64,000 nucleotides of DNA from Planctomycetota bacterium. Lineage in GTDB: Bacteria; Planctomycetota; B15-G4; SIAN01. The notes below the pieces were generated by a model, which saw nothing but the letters and a program-made list of their open reading frames with translations, made no database searches and had not been told where the DNA came from. Of this stretch, positions 1-8,007 are shown piece after piece; position 1 is the first letter of the stretch, and each line of letters begins with the position of its first letter. The position numbers and the translations under genes were made by a program. The stretch spans positions 1-64,000 of the forward strand of contig SIAN01000006.1 in NCBI GenBank assembly GCA_009691715.1, read 5' to 3'.

Positions 1-1
1 C

Positions 2-817
2 GTCTACTGCGTCGCGCCGAGCGGTGAGCACCTCGGGTCGGCGCAGATCAACTTCGATCCGAAGGCCGCGGTCGAACTGCTCGCGGGCGCGCTCGCGAAG
101 TGGGACGCGCTTCCGCAGGAACGGCGGCTGGCCGCGCAGCCGATCGACCCCGCCGGCGCGAGCGATCGCGCCAATGCGGTCTATCCGGTCGACGGTCTGG
201 TGCTGGTCGAGAGCATGCGCGATCTGCCGCGGAAGCCGCCGCAGGACGCCGAGGCGGCCGGTTCGTGGAACAAGGACTACGCCTGGTTCAGGAAGGACGA
301 GGCGCAAGCGTTCGTGCCGGATCGACTGGAGAAGGGCACCCGCCGTGAGATCCCCGCCACGATCGTGCGCCGGCTGGCGGCGCACCACTTCGTCGACTAC
401 GTGCACTGCATCGGTTACCCATACGACGACGCGCACATCGAGCGTGCGGCGCTGACGTCGACGGTCGAATCCGTCGACGGAGAACAGGTGAAGCTTCGAC
501 TGACGGGCGCGTCGAGAACTTCACAGAAGGGGCCTCGCGGCAAGACTGGCGAAGACAATCAGGATCAGACGAACCAGTGGCGCGGCGTCGACGTGAAGAT
601 CCTGGGCCACGCGACCTGGGACGGCGCCTCGCAGCGGTTCACGCAGTTCGAACTGGTGGCGATCGGCGATCGCTGGGGCGGCGTGTCGATGACGCGCTTC
701 GCGGACTTCGCGAAGAACCCGATCGGGTTCGAGTTCCGGCTGGCAGGCGATCGGGCGATCGATCGGACTTCGCCGTATGGGATCGGCGGGTCGGCCGCGG
801 GCGAGGCGTATTGGTAG
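2..817 (+). CDS. Thioredoxin-fold-type redox protein, C-terminal part only (5' truncated by window edge)
   Basis: The frame is open from the left edge, so the true start lies outside; 271 residues are visible, ending in TAG. By eye it is a paralog of the selenocysteine-type protein at 6734-7975. It aligns from the end of that protein's thioredoxin-like domain (YCVAPSGEHLG against FYAFAPDGKLL) through the shared C-terminal half (DYAWFRKDE against DHLWIVREE, RRLAAHHFVDYVHCIG against TRIARFHCIDN). The last ~120 residues look beta-rich and contain no catalytic motif I can name. Because the missing N-terminus corresponds to the domain carrying the G-C-x-U motif in the paralog, it may also hold Cys or Sec there; that is inference. 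It converges with the small frame at 844-1152, leaving 26 bp between. Confidence 0.6.
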   Translation, partial: VYCVAPSGEHLGSAQINFDPKAAVELLAGALAKWDALPQERRLAAQPIDPAGASDRANAVYPVDGLVLVESMRDLPRKPPQDAEAAGSWNKDYAWFRKDEAQAFVPDRLEKGTRREIPATIVRRLAAHHFVDYVHCIGYPYDDAHIERAALTSTVESVDGEQVKLRLTGASRTSQKGPRGKTGEDNQDQTNQWRGVDVKILGHATWDGASQRFTQFELVAIGDRWGGVSMTRFADFAKNPIGFEFRLAGDRAIDRTSPYGIGGSAAGEAYW

Positions 818-843
818 GCCGGCGTCGCTTCGACCGCGCGCGC

Positions 844-1152
844 TCAGCTTGCGAACAGCCGATCGCCGTTCTCCGTGCACGCCTCGTCGCGGCGGACGGC
901 GTCGACCAGCGCTCCCCCATCTGAATCGTGCGGCAAGACGCGCGCGACGTAGCGATAGAGGTAGGGAACCGACGCCTTGCTCAGGAGAGCGAAGCGCTCG
1001 GCGATCGCGGTGCGGATCGTGCCCCACGAATGCAGTTCGTGATCGTGGTGCGCGCCCCATTCCACCGTCTTGCGATCGACCTCGTCGTAGCCGAAGTCCT
1101 CGATGAGGAGCCGGCCGGCAGCCCGTGCGCGAGGAACGCCGCAAATCGCTGT
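844..1152 (-). other. Open frame directly after the MBL gene stop; unassigned
   Basis: This frame is the same as that of the upstream gene and follows its TGA (1153-1155) without a gap. It encodes about 102 residues with protein-like composition (stretches LLIEDFGYDEVDR, HELHSWGTIR, VPYLYRYVARVLPH), ending in TGA. There is no ATG; the first GTG is at 1065. I do not recognise the family. In another frame just upstream, AEQRFAAFLAHGLPAG also reads like protein, so a short frameshifted gene is possible. Readthrough of the TGA is less likely, since the MBL protein looks complete. It could be a small downstream gene with a non-ATG start, or a relic. Confidence 0.3.
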
Positions 1153-2478
1153 TCAGCCGCCCCCGAGATACCGCTGCGCTCGCCCGAACGCGGCCTGGCT
1201 CAGCGGCGTCGGGCCGGCGGCCATCAGCCCGCGACGGAAGTACTCGCCGAAGTAGGCGCGCAGTTGTCCTGCATCCTTCGCGTGGCCGTTGTCGGCGTAC
1301 TTGCCGACGAACGGCGTGAAGTCGGGATAGAGGCCTGCCACGTTGCGTGCATGCCACTCGCCGACCAGCGTGGTCTTCATGAAGTTGCCGATCAGCAGGT
1401 CGTCGAAGACCTCGAAGCCGATGGCGGCCAACAGCGAAGCGCGCGGCAGCGCGAAGACGATCGAGCGGCGGTGCTCGCGTGGCGCAACGTCGAGCGTCGT
1501 GTCACGGCCGCCGACGCGGAAGGTGATCGCACCGAGGAAGCTCTTCAGGTGCTCGATCGGATCGAAGTAGGCGCGCAGTTTCGCCACGTCCTCGGCGGAG
1601 AGCGGGTCGGTCCAGGAGTCGCCGAACTCCTCGGGCTGGCGCACGACGGCTGGCAATTCGCGCGGACGGATCTCCGCAAGCTGCTCCTTGACCAGGTCCA
1701 TCCGCGCGAACGCCGGCAGGATCTCGATCCCCTGCCCCTGCGGAAAGTCGCGGCGATGCTCGTCGATCTCGGTGGCGTACTCGTTGGCCCAGACGCTGTC
1801 GGCGCGCTGGTAGCGATGCATCGAGCTGAATGGGATGAAGCCCTTGATCCCGTAGTGCTGCAGCAGGCCGGCGATGCCGGGACCGAGCGCCACCTTCATC
1901 GCCGCGTCGGGCAGCACGCGCGCCCCCGCCTCGTCGAAGAAGTGGATCATGTCGGCGTCGCCGTACCCGGTCAGGCAGAGCAGCCACGACTGGCGGTAGC
2001 GCGCGATCGTGCGGGTCAGGAAATCGCCGACGCCGCGGTCGCTCGCATCGTTGGCGTCGACCAGCAGGCGGCCGCCAAGATCCATCAGCAGGATCGCGTC
2101 CTGGTTGTAGTCGGCGAGGCAGCAGACCTTGAGCCGCGGCGACAACTCGACCCAGATCCCGTCCGGCAGCACGCGCGTCGAGAACCCCATCGCCTCGAGA
2201 TCGCGCCGGATGCGGCCGCCGACGTGATCCGGCAGGAGGATCACTTTGCCGCGCAGCTTCTCAAGCGACGCGATGCTCAGGTGATCGGGATGCCCGTGCG
2301 AGATCCAGAGGTACTTGCACGCCGCGACATTGGCGCGCTGCTCCGCCGGCACCTCATGGCCGAGCGACCAGCTCCCGAAGTAGGCATCGCCATCGAGCCA
2401 CGGATCGGTTGCCAGCACCGGCCCGCCGTCGTGGCAGATGAGCGTCGCGTTCCCGATCGTCTCGAAGCCGAGGTCCAT
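1153..2478 (-). CDS. Metallo-beta-lactamase-fold hydrolase/oxygenase-like protein
   Basis: This 441-residue protein begins MDLGFETIGNATLI, and a full MBL domain fills the N-terminal ~270 residues. The zinc motif reads SHGHPDHLS near residue 75 (H-x-H-x-D-H). Other landmarks are DPWLDGDAYFGSWSL, LLMDLGGRLLVDAND and a downstream LTGYGDADMIHFF. The opening and DPW..G..W pattern resemble the UlaG-like and CMP-NeuAc-hydroxylase-like branch of the superfamily. The C-terminal ~150 residues are a separate helical extension. The substrate cannot be told. ATG at 2478 is chosen because upstream codons are arginine-rich non-protein sequence. A GCTACCGT promoter-like motif lies 63 bp upstream. No signal peptide is visible, so it is probably cytoplasmic. 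Confidence 0.75.
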   Translation of the reverse strand: MDLGFETIGNATLICHDGGPVLATDPWLDGDAYFGSWSLGHEVPAEQRANVAACKYLWISHGHPDHLSIASLEKLRGKVILLPDHVGGRIRRDLEAMGFSTRVLPDGIWVELSPRLKVCCLADYNQDAILLMDLGGRLLVDANDASDRGVGDFLTRTIARYRQSWLLCLTGYGDADMIHFFDEAGARVLPDAAMKVALGPGIAGLLQHYGIKGFIPFSSMHRYQRADSVWANEYATEIDEHRRDFPQGQGIEILPAFARMDLVKEQLAEIRPRELPAVVRQPEEFGDSWTDPLSAEDVAKLRAYFDPIEHLKSFLGAITFRVGGRDTTLDVAPREHRRSIVFALPRASLLAAIGFEVFDDLLIGNFMKTTLVGEWHARNVAGLYPDFTPFVGKYADNGHAKDAGQLRAYFGEYFRRGLMAAGPTPLSQAAFGRAQRYLGGG

Positions 2479-2540
2479 GGATGCGTCGCTCCGCCGCGCG
2501 GCGCCGCGATCGTGCGGCACTGAGATGAATGAGCGGCGAG

Positions 2541-2548
2541 ACGGTAGC
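2541..2548 (-). promoter_or_regulatory. Candidate -10 element GCTACCGT for the MBL gene
   Basis: The minus strand reads GCTACCGT, matching the GCTAC[C/G]NT motif seen upstream of several other genes in the window. It lies about 63 bp before the MBL start codon. No convincing -35 box was identified. Motif conservation is the only support. Confidence 0.4.
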
Positions 2549-2569
2549 GGACGAACGCGCGACCTCGAA

Positions 2570-3222
2570 TCAACGACCGTGGGTGATTCCGCGCAGCCGC
2601 ACGAGCTCGATCGTCGTCCCGGCGAGCGCGCCGACGTAGGCGCCGAGGTGGGTCCACCAGACAATCGTGCTGCGATCGGGCGGGAGGCCATCGCGTGGCG
2701 GGACGACGGGGAGCGGTGATGGGAGGTCGACGACCCAGGCGAGTGCGCCGAGGAGCGCCGCGGTCGCGAGCGTCAGGGTCAGCACGCCGGCGCCGCGCTT
2801 CGTCAGCGTTGCCCAAAAGACCATCGGCGGCGCGTGGCGGCGCGTGGCGGCGCGTGGCGGCGCGTGTTGGCGAAGGCCAGCAGCACCGCAACGAAGAGCC
2901 CGAGCCCGAAGCCTGCCTTGGCGCCGAGCTCGAGGACGCGACCGTCGAATCCCGGCCCTGCTGCGATCCCCTTCCACTCGATGAAGTAGGCCGGCTCGAT
3001 GCGCGACGTGCACGCGTCGAAACCGACGCCCGCGAGCGCACCGAGCGCGGCGAGGCCGAGCACGAAGGCGTACTCGCGCGGCCGAGTCGCTGCGGCACCG
3101 CGGCGCACCCGATCGATGGCTGCGACGACGACCATCAGCGCCACCAGCAGCAGTACGCGGAACTCGAATCGCTGCGTGCCGTCGAGCCAACCTCCCAGCC
3201 GACCCTCGAACCAATCGGTCAT
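2570..3222 (-). pseudogene. Five-TM membrane protein, out of frame at a 10-bp tandem repeat
   Basis: The gene starts at ATG 3222 (MTDWFEGRLGGWLDG), overlapping the upstream FG-GAP gene's stop as ATGA. The first frame gives three membrane segments (LLLVALMVVVAAI, FVLGLAALGALAG, FGLGLFVAVLLAF) and then enters a 4-copy 10-bp repeat, after which it stops at 2803. A second frame continues with two more segments (VLTLTLATAALLGALAWV, HLGAYVGALAGTTIEL) to TGA at 2570. One extra repeat unit, or two fewer, joins the halves into a 220- or 210-residue protein. The repeat falls in the loop between TM3 and TM4. It may be phase-variable, or the repeat count may be an assembly error. The function is unknown. 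Confidence 0.65.
2826..2865. repeat. Four tandem copies of GGCGGCGCGT inside a coding region
   Basis: Four exact copies of the 10-mer GGCGGCGCGT occupy 2826-2865. The unit is not a multiple of three, so each gain or loss changes the frame of the surrounding minus-strand membrane gene. On the coding strand the array reads through as R-R-H-A-P-P-type codons. This is a classic slippage substrate. Confidence 0.9.
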
Positions 3223-5918
3223 TGGAACTCGAGGAGTTGATCGAGGCTTGTCACAATCCGACCGTTCCAGCCGACCGCGTAGCCCCTGAGTGTGTAGGTG
3301 AACCCCGCGAAGCCTGGCGGGACGACGTCGACCAGCGACCACTCGCCGAATACGTCGAACAGACCGACGCCGATCATCGCGCCGAAGGGCACGCCGTTCA
3401 CCTCGAGCAGTTGCAGCCCGACCACGTTGCCGAAGCTCCCGCCGCGCAAGTACGCCGTGACCGTGTCATTCGCGAACGCGACCGGCGGATCGATCTGCAG
3501 CGATAGATCGTCGAGCGCGATCAGCAGCGCTTCCGTTCCCGCGACGAACGGATCGGTCACGAAGAGGTCGGCGAACGCGTCTCCGCTCGGCGAGCCGCCA
3601 GCGCCGCCGCCCGCGCCAGCGGGAGCCGCGAGCACGGACTGCGGCGTGACCGGAATGCGAGCCAGCAGATGACCCGAACCCGATCGGACGTCGACGCGCT
3701 GCGGCTTCGAGCCGCGCACCGCCCACTCGGCGAGTCCGTCACCGTTCAAGTCAGGCAGCACCCCAAGCTGCGCGCCGAAGTCGTCGCCTTGCGCCTCACC
3801 GGAGATCGCGAATCGCTGGCTCCAGCCGGCGCTCGTGAAGGCACGCAGCTCGCCGCGATGTTGATCGAAACCGGCCGCGACGACCATGAGGTCGCCGACA
3901 CCGTCGCCGTCGAGGTCGCCGGGCGAAGCAACTCCGTCCCCGAATTCGTCGCGGGTCGCGCCAACGAGACGCTTGATTGAAGCTCCATTCACGCCCGATA
4001 CCACGAGCACCCGACCGGCGTCCGTGCCTGCCCCCGAGTTCTTCGGCGAGCCGATCGCCCAGTCGCCGGTGCCATCACCGTTGACATCGCCGAGGTACGC
4101 GATCGAGCGGCCCAACTGCTCGAACACGCGCGTTCCATTCATGGCGAAGATCAGGTTGCCGGTCGCGACGTCGTAGACATCCGCCGACCCTGCGCCGCTC
4201 GCTCCTGCCGACGAAGTTGGCGCGCCGATGGCGAGGTGCACGGCGCCGCTCGGCTGCGTGCCGACTGCGAGCGCGAAGCCGAACTGCGACAAATGGCTCG
4301 AAGCAACGAAGACGCGGATCACCGCTCCCGTCGCGCCCGAGCGGAGCTCGACCGCTGGCGTCTTTCCCAACAGTTTCTCGGCGATCGCGAGATCCGCGAT
4401 GCCATCGCCGTCGATGTCAGGGAGCGCGATCACCGGCCCGTCCGGGGGGTCGGTGACGGCGAAATTCGCCAGTTGCGAGCCGTCCAGCCCGGAGACGATG
4501 CGGATGCCGTGAGTGCCGAAGAGCGCACCGACCGATGCCGCCACGAGATCGACGTGGCCGTCGCCGTCGACATCACCGAGCTCGGCAGCGCGCCCGATGA
4601 AGTTCTCGATCACGACCTCGCCGATCCGGCGAACGAGCTGCGTCCCGACCGGCCAGGCGTCGAGTTCAACCGCCCCGCGTGCCTCACCGTTGCTGACGAA
4701 ACTCGCGTCGCCGATCGCCACATCACGCACGCCATCGCCGTCGAAGTCGGAACCGGCGGCGAAAGCGCGCCCGAACTCGCTGCCGATCGGGCCGACGATC
4801 CGGCCAATCTGCGCACCGTCGCTACCGCGATGGATCACCACGCTCGGGTAGTGCTTGTTGAACCTGATGTCGTCGACGGCCACCGCCAGATCGGGCTTGC
4901 CATCGGCGTCAGCATCGCCGGCGCCGGCCACGATCACCCACGTCGGGTCATCGCCGACGTCGAGCCGCAGCAGTTCGCCGCCGGCGGCGGTCGAGAAGAC
5001 GAAGGCGCGGCCCGGGTCCGCGGCCGGATCGATCGGCAACGCACCGATCGCAAGATCCGCCCGACCGTCGCCGTCGGAATCGCCGGCAGTGCTGATCGAC
5101 ACCGGGACGTAGTCGACGTAGTCCGAATAGTCGAACGTGATCGTCTGCACGTCGAGTCCGGTCGCGGTCGACACGATCCGCGCGTGCCGACGGAGGATGC
5201 CGCCGCTCAGCTTCCAGTCGAGCAGCGCGAGATCGAGGTGACCATCTCCGTCCTGATCGGCGATGGCGGCCAGCAGGTCGCGATCGCCGAGCCGACCTTG
5301 CGATGTTGCGCCAGCGATGCGGAGCAGCAGTGAACCATCCAGACCTGAGAGCAACCGGACGGCACCGACGCTCACTCCGGCCACCGATTCATCGGGCGCT
5401 CCGACTGCGACGTCGGCGTGGCCGTCGTTGTTCAAGTCGCCGATCCCGCTGATGCTGGCACCGAATCCGGAGATCGGCTGGGGAGAGGTCCATTGATGGA
5501 GCTGCGCACGAGTCGCGCCCGAATAGATGCGCACGTACTCGGCGACGGGTGCGCCGACCGCGAAGTCGGGCGTCCCGTCCGCATCGATGTCGCCAACCGC
5601 CGCCACCTGCTCGCCGAACCCTTCGTGGACCTCGTTGTCGGACGACAACTCGTGGAGCGTCGACAGGTCGAGGCCCGACACGATGCGGACGTGCGCCGCT
5701 TCGAGCGAGGAGGGCGCCTGCGGTGCGCCAACGATCAGATCTTCGACGCCGTCGCCGTCCTCATCGATCCAGTTGGCGATGCCGGCGCCGAACCGCTCGA
5801 ACTGGAGGTGGCCACGGATGGTCCACTGCTCCTGCTGAGCGAGGAGCGGCATCGCCGCGAACCAGGGCACGAAGCCCATCGCAAACCGACCGAGGATGCG
5901 AATCCGAGACTGTGGCAT
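3219..5918 (-). CDS. Secreted FG-GAP (integrin-alpha-type beta-propeller) repeat protein
   Basis: An 899-residue exported protein. The start at 5918 is supported by GGAGG seven bases upstream and a signal peptide (FAMGFVPWFAAMPLLAQ). From about residue 35 to 780 it consists of many FG-GAP repeats with calcium-binding D-x-D-G-D-G loops, for example DEDGDGVEDLIVGAP, DIDADGTPDFAVGAP, DVNGDGTGDWAIGSP and DLNGDGLAEWAVRG. This predicts one or more seven-bladed propellers. The last ~110 residues form a different domain without such loops. Families of this kind are usually surface-exposed or periplasmic and bind proteins or matrix; the ligand here is unknown. The stop overlaps the start of the next membrane gene (ATGA), so the two are probably co-transcribed and translationally coupled. 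Confidence 0.85.
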   Translation of the reverse strand: MPQSRIRILGRFAMGFVPWFAAMPLLAQQEQWTIRGHLQFERFGAGIANWIDEDGDGVEDLIVGAPQAPSSLEAAHVRIVSGLDLSTLHELSSDNEVHEGFGEQVAAVGDIDADGTPDFAVGAPVAEYVRIYSGATRAQLHQWTSPQPISGFGASISGIGDLNNDGHADVAVGAPDESVAGVSVGAVRLLSGLDGSLLLRIAGATSQGRLGDRDLLAAIADQDGDGHLDLALLDWKLSGGILRRHARIVSTATGLDVQTITFDYSDYVDYVPVSISTAGDSDGDGRADLAIGALPIDPAADPGRAFVFSTAAGGELLRLDVGDDPTWVIVAGAGDADADGKPDLAVAVDDIRFNKHYPSVVIHRGSDGAQIGRIVGPIGSEFGRAFAAGSDFDGDGVRDVAIGDASFVSNGEARGAVELDAWPVGTQLVRRIGEVVIENFIGRAAELGDVDGDGHVDLVAASVGALFGTHGIRIVSGLDGSQLANFAVTDPPDGPVIALPDIDGDGIADLAIAEKLLGKTPAVELRSGATGAVIRVFVASSHLSQFGFALAVGTQPSGAVHLAIGAPTSSAGASGAGSADVYDVATGNLIFAMNGTRVFEQLGRSIAYLGDVNGDGTGDWAIGSPKNSGAGTDAGRVLVVSGVNGASIKRLVGATRDEFGDGVASPGDLDGDGVGDLMVVAAGFDQHRGELRAFTSAGWSQRFAISGEAQGDDFGAQLGVLPDLNGDGLAEWAVRGSKPQRVDVRSGSGHLLARIPVTPQSVLAAPAGAGGGAGGSPSGDAFADLFVTDPFVAGTEALLIALDDLSLQIDPPVAFANDTVTAYLRGGSFGNVVGLQLLEVNGVPFGAMIGVGLFDVFGEWSLVDVVPPGFAGFTYTLRGYAVGWNGRIVTSLDQLLEFQ

Positions 5919-5948
5919 GGCGGGTCCTCCGCGACCCATAGAGCGGTT

Positions 5949-5973
5949 GACGGGCGTCATTCTAATGCCCGTC
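5949..5973. promoter_or_regulatory. Inverted repeat around a -10-like box, FG-GAP gene promoter region
   Basis: GACGGGC (5949-5955) and GCCCGTC (5967-5973) form a perfect 7-bp inverted repeat with an 11-bp spacer. Within the spacer the minus strand reads TAGAAT (5964-5959), a good -10 match about 40 bp before the FG-GAP start. The arrangement suits an operator or a small hairpin at the 5' end of the transcript. The region also lies upstream of the divergent gene at 6082. Confidence 0.4.
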
Positions 5974-6081
5974 GCGGATCCCCGGGAGGGGGCGCTTTAC
6001 CGCTCGCCTTGCCGTAGGCGTGATGCCGCCTCCGGTTGCCCTCGACCGCCGCCCCTCCCTCCCGGATCGCGAAGTCCTCCG

Positions 6082-6717
6082 ATGCTGCTCGTCGCGAATG
6101 TCGCCGCCCCGCTGGCCGCCGTCTCGCTCACCTCGCTCTGGCTGCCGATCGCGCTGTCATCGGTCGCCGTGTTCGTGCTCGCGTCGCTGATGTGGATGGT
6201 CGTCGGCCATCACAAGAAGGACTGGATCAAGCTGCCGAACGAGGACGCCGTGATGACCGCGCTGCGCGGCCAGTGCCCCGAAGGCGGTCAGTACGTCTTC
6301 CCCGTCTGCGACGATCCCAAGGAGATGTGCAAGCCGGAATTCCAGGCGAAGTACGCGCAGGGTCCGGCCGGCTACCTCTTCGTGCGCAAGCCCGCCCCGT
6401 TCACGATGACGCCGATGCTGGTGCAGTCGATGCTCTTCTATCTGGTGGTGTCGACGCTGGTGGCGTGGCTCGCGACCATGGCGCTGCGCGACGGCGTGGC
6501 GCGCGGCGAGGTGTTCCACGTCGTCGGACTCGCGACCTGGCTCGCCTACGCCGCCGGACAGATCTGGCAGGTCATCTGGATCGGCACCTCGTGGGGCCAC
6601 ACGCTCCGCTGCATGTTCGACTGCCTTCTCTATGCCGCGGCGACCGGCGGCATCTTCGCGTGGCGCTGGCCGGCGGGGCGAGGAAGGGTTCGGAGGGCGG
6701 CGCCTCGCCCCGCGTGA
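6082..6717 (+). CDS. Integral membrane protein of unknown function
   Basis: A 211-residue protein with four predicted membrane segments: one N-terminal (WLPIALSSVAVFVLASLMWM), two central (QSMLFYLVVSTLVAWLATM; VVGLATWLAYAAGQIWQVIW) and a short one near the C-terminus (CLLYAAATGGIFAW). A soluble stretch follows TM1 (HHKKDWIKLPNEDAVM ... YVFPVCDDPKEMCKPEFQ) and contains two cysteines. ATG 6082 is chosen because the N-terminal hydrophobic segment starts there. I do not recognise a named family with certainty. The gene is divergent from the FG-GAP gene and convergent with the selenoprotein gene at 6734. Confidence 0.65.
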   Translation: MLLVANVAAPLAAVSLTSLWLPIALSSVAVFVLASLMWMVVGHHKKDWIKLPNEDAVMTALRGQCPEGGQYVFPVCDDPKEMCKPEFQAKYAQGPAGYLFVRKPAPFTMTPMLVQSMLFYLVVSTLVAWLATMALRDGVARGEVFHVVGLATWLAYAAGQIWQVIWIGTSWGHTLRCMFDCLLYAAATGGIFAWRWPAGRGRVRRAAPRPA

Positions 6718-6719
6718 TC

Positions 6720-6735
6720 AGCAGCGCTCGCTGCT
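6720..6735. terminator. Small hairpin between convergent genes
   Basis: AGCAGC (6720-6725) and GCTGCT (6730-6735) pair across a GCTC loop, placed between the stop at 6717 and the convergent stop codon at 6734-6736. There is no T tract. It could end transcripts from either side, but the stem is only 6 bp. Confidence 0.35.
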
Positions 6736-7975
6736 ACTGCCGCCCATTCACCTTTCCGAGGTAGTCGTCGAGCCAGCGCGCGCCTTGCGGCGGGACCCTG
6801 GCGGCCTGATCCCCATCCGCGGTGTCGACCGCATCGGCGAGCGTGAAGACGATCGCCAGCGTGAACTTGCCGGGTGGCGCGTTGCGGGTGTACTCGCCAG
6901 AGCCGAAGAAATCACCGCGGATCGCAAGGTCGAACTTCGTGAGCGCGCCGTCCTTGATCTCGACGCTGCCGCCGACGCGGGCGTCGTAACCGCGTTCGCC
7001 GTCGGCTGACCGGAGCGAGATCGTGCCTTCGACGGCTGACAGCGCGGCAAGTTTTGCCACGCCCGCAGTTCCGGCTCGTTTCGGGTCGGGCTCGATCTTG
7101 ATCTCGGCGCGCTGCACTTCCGCGATCTCCCACAGCGGCGGCTCGCCGCGCGTGTTGTCGATGCAGTGGAAGCGGGCGATCCGTGTCGCAAGGCTCGTCG
7201 GGAAGGTCCCGGCGCCGAGCGCCGCGATCTCCTCGCGCACAATCCAGAGATGGTCGCTGCTCGTAGCCGCCTGCATCACCCGTTCGTAGCCGTCCTTCGG
7301 CTCGGGCCAGTCCGCCTTGGTGATGCGCGCGTGGACGTCGACGATCCGCGCCCCGTCGGGCAGCGTGCGATCGAAGCGTGCGTCGGCAACTCCGGTGAGC
7401 GCGGCGGCCTTCGGCGGCTCGTAGTCATCGAGCGCCTTCTTCAAGTGCTCCTTCAGCCGATCGACGCCGCGGTGATTCCAGCCTTGGAGCAGCTTCCCGT
7501 CCGGCGCGAAAGCGTAGAAGCCCTGCGTCGTACGACCCGGCTCGAGCCCCTCGCGCTGGTAGACGACCTTGCGGAAGAGCTCCCCCGCCGCGTCCTCGCG
7601 CCGCTCCTCGTACCAGACGTCAAGCGCGAGCGGCACGAACCGCTTCTGCAGCGTCTCGATCACTTGCGCGTCAGCGAAGCTGGACTCACGGTCCAGCACC
7701 CCGTTGTTTCACACACACCCGAGCGGATGACCGTTCATCGCCCACAGGAAGAGCGGCCGTTTCGTCCGGATCGCCTCCTCGCGCGCCGCCAGCAGGTCGA
7801 CCTGCCACGGGATCGTCTGCCACGGCTCATCGCGCTTCGGGATCAGCGCGCGGTGGAGCTTCGCAACCTCGACCGCCAGCACGGGAGGGATCTCTCGCAC
7901 ACGCGCTGGCGCGGAGTCGTCGCTTGACGCGGCGAGTGTCGCGAACTGGAGCGCGGCGCAGATGAGCAGTTGCAT
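6734..7975 (-). CDS. Selenocysteine-containing thioredoxin-fold protein (G-C-V-U motif; UGA at 7709-7711)
   Basis: Read with UGA as selenocysteine, this is one 413-residue exported protein. It has an N-terminal signal segment (MQLLICAALQFATLAAS). A thioredoxin-like domain follows, with the redox motif at Cys87-Val88-Sec89 in HPLGCV-U-NNGVLDRES. After that come FAPDGKLLQGWNHRG, typical of the end of such domains, and a long C-terminal domain shared with the partial gene at 2-817. Both sides of the UGA are in one frame and read naturally as a single domain. A stem-loop starts 12 nt after the UGA (see 7679-7697). The start at 7975 has AAGGAG eight bases upstream. It follows ispG by 32 bp, probably in one operon, and ends with TAG. 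The alternative of a Cys/Trp-to-stop mutation is less likely given the motif position and hairpin. Confidence 0.82.
7679..7697 (-). promoter_or_regulatory. Predicted bacterial SECIS element
   Basis: On the minus strand the UGA (7711-7709) is followed by 11 nt. Then comes a perfect 7-bp stem, GCTGGAC (7697-7691) with GTCCAGC (7685-7679), closed by the 5-nt loop CGTGA. A short stem-loop about 11 nt after the UGA, with G and U in the apical loop, matches the known layout of SelB-binding elements. The second UGA gene (16198) has the same spacing and a CGTG loop. Confidence 0.75.
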
Positions 7976-8007
7976 CGTGAGAACTCCTTGCGGCGACGCC
8001 GTCGTCG

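Noticed and set aside
1153..1155. UGA at the end of the MBL gene as a third selenocysteine codon
   Set aside because: No Cys or redox motif surrounds it (context Leu-Gly-Gly-Gly), and no good hairpin starts ~11 nt downstream, unlike the two accepted cases.
2826..2865. Short CRISPR-like array
   Set aside because: The repeat unit is 10 bp with no spacers, lies inside a coding region, and there are no cas genes.
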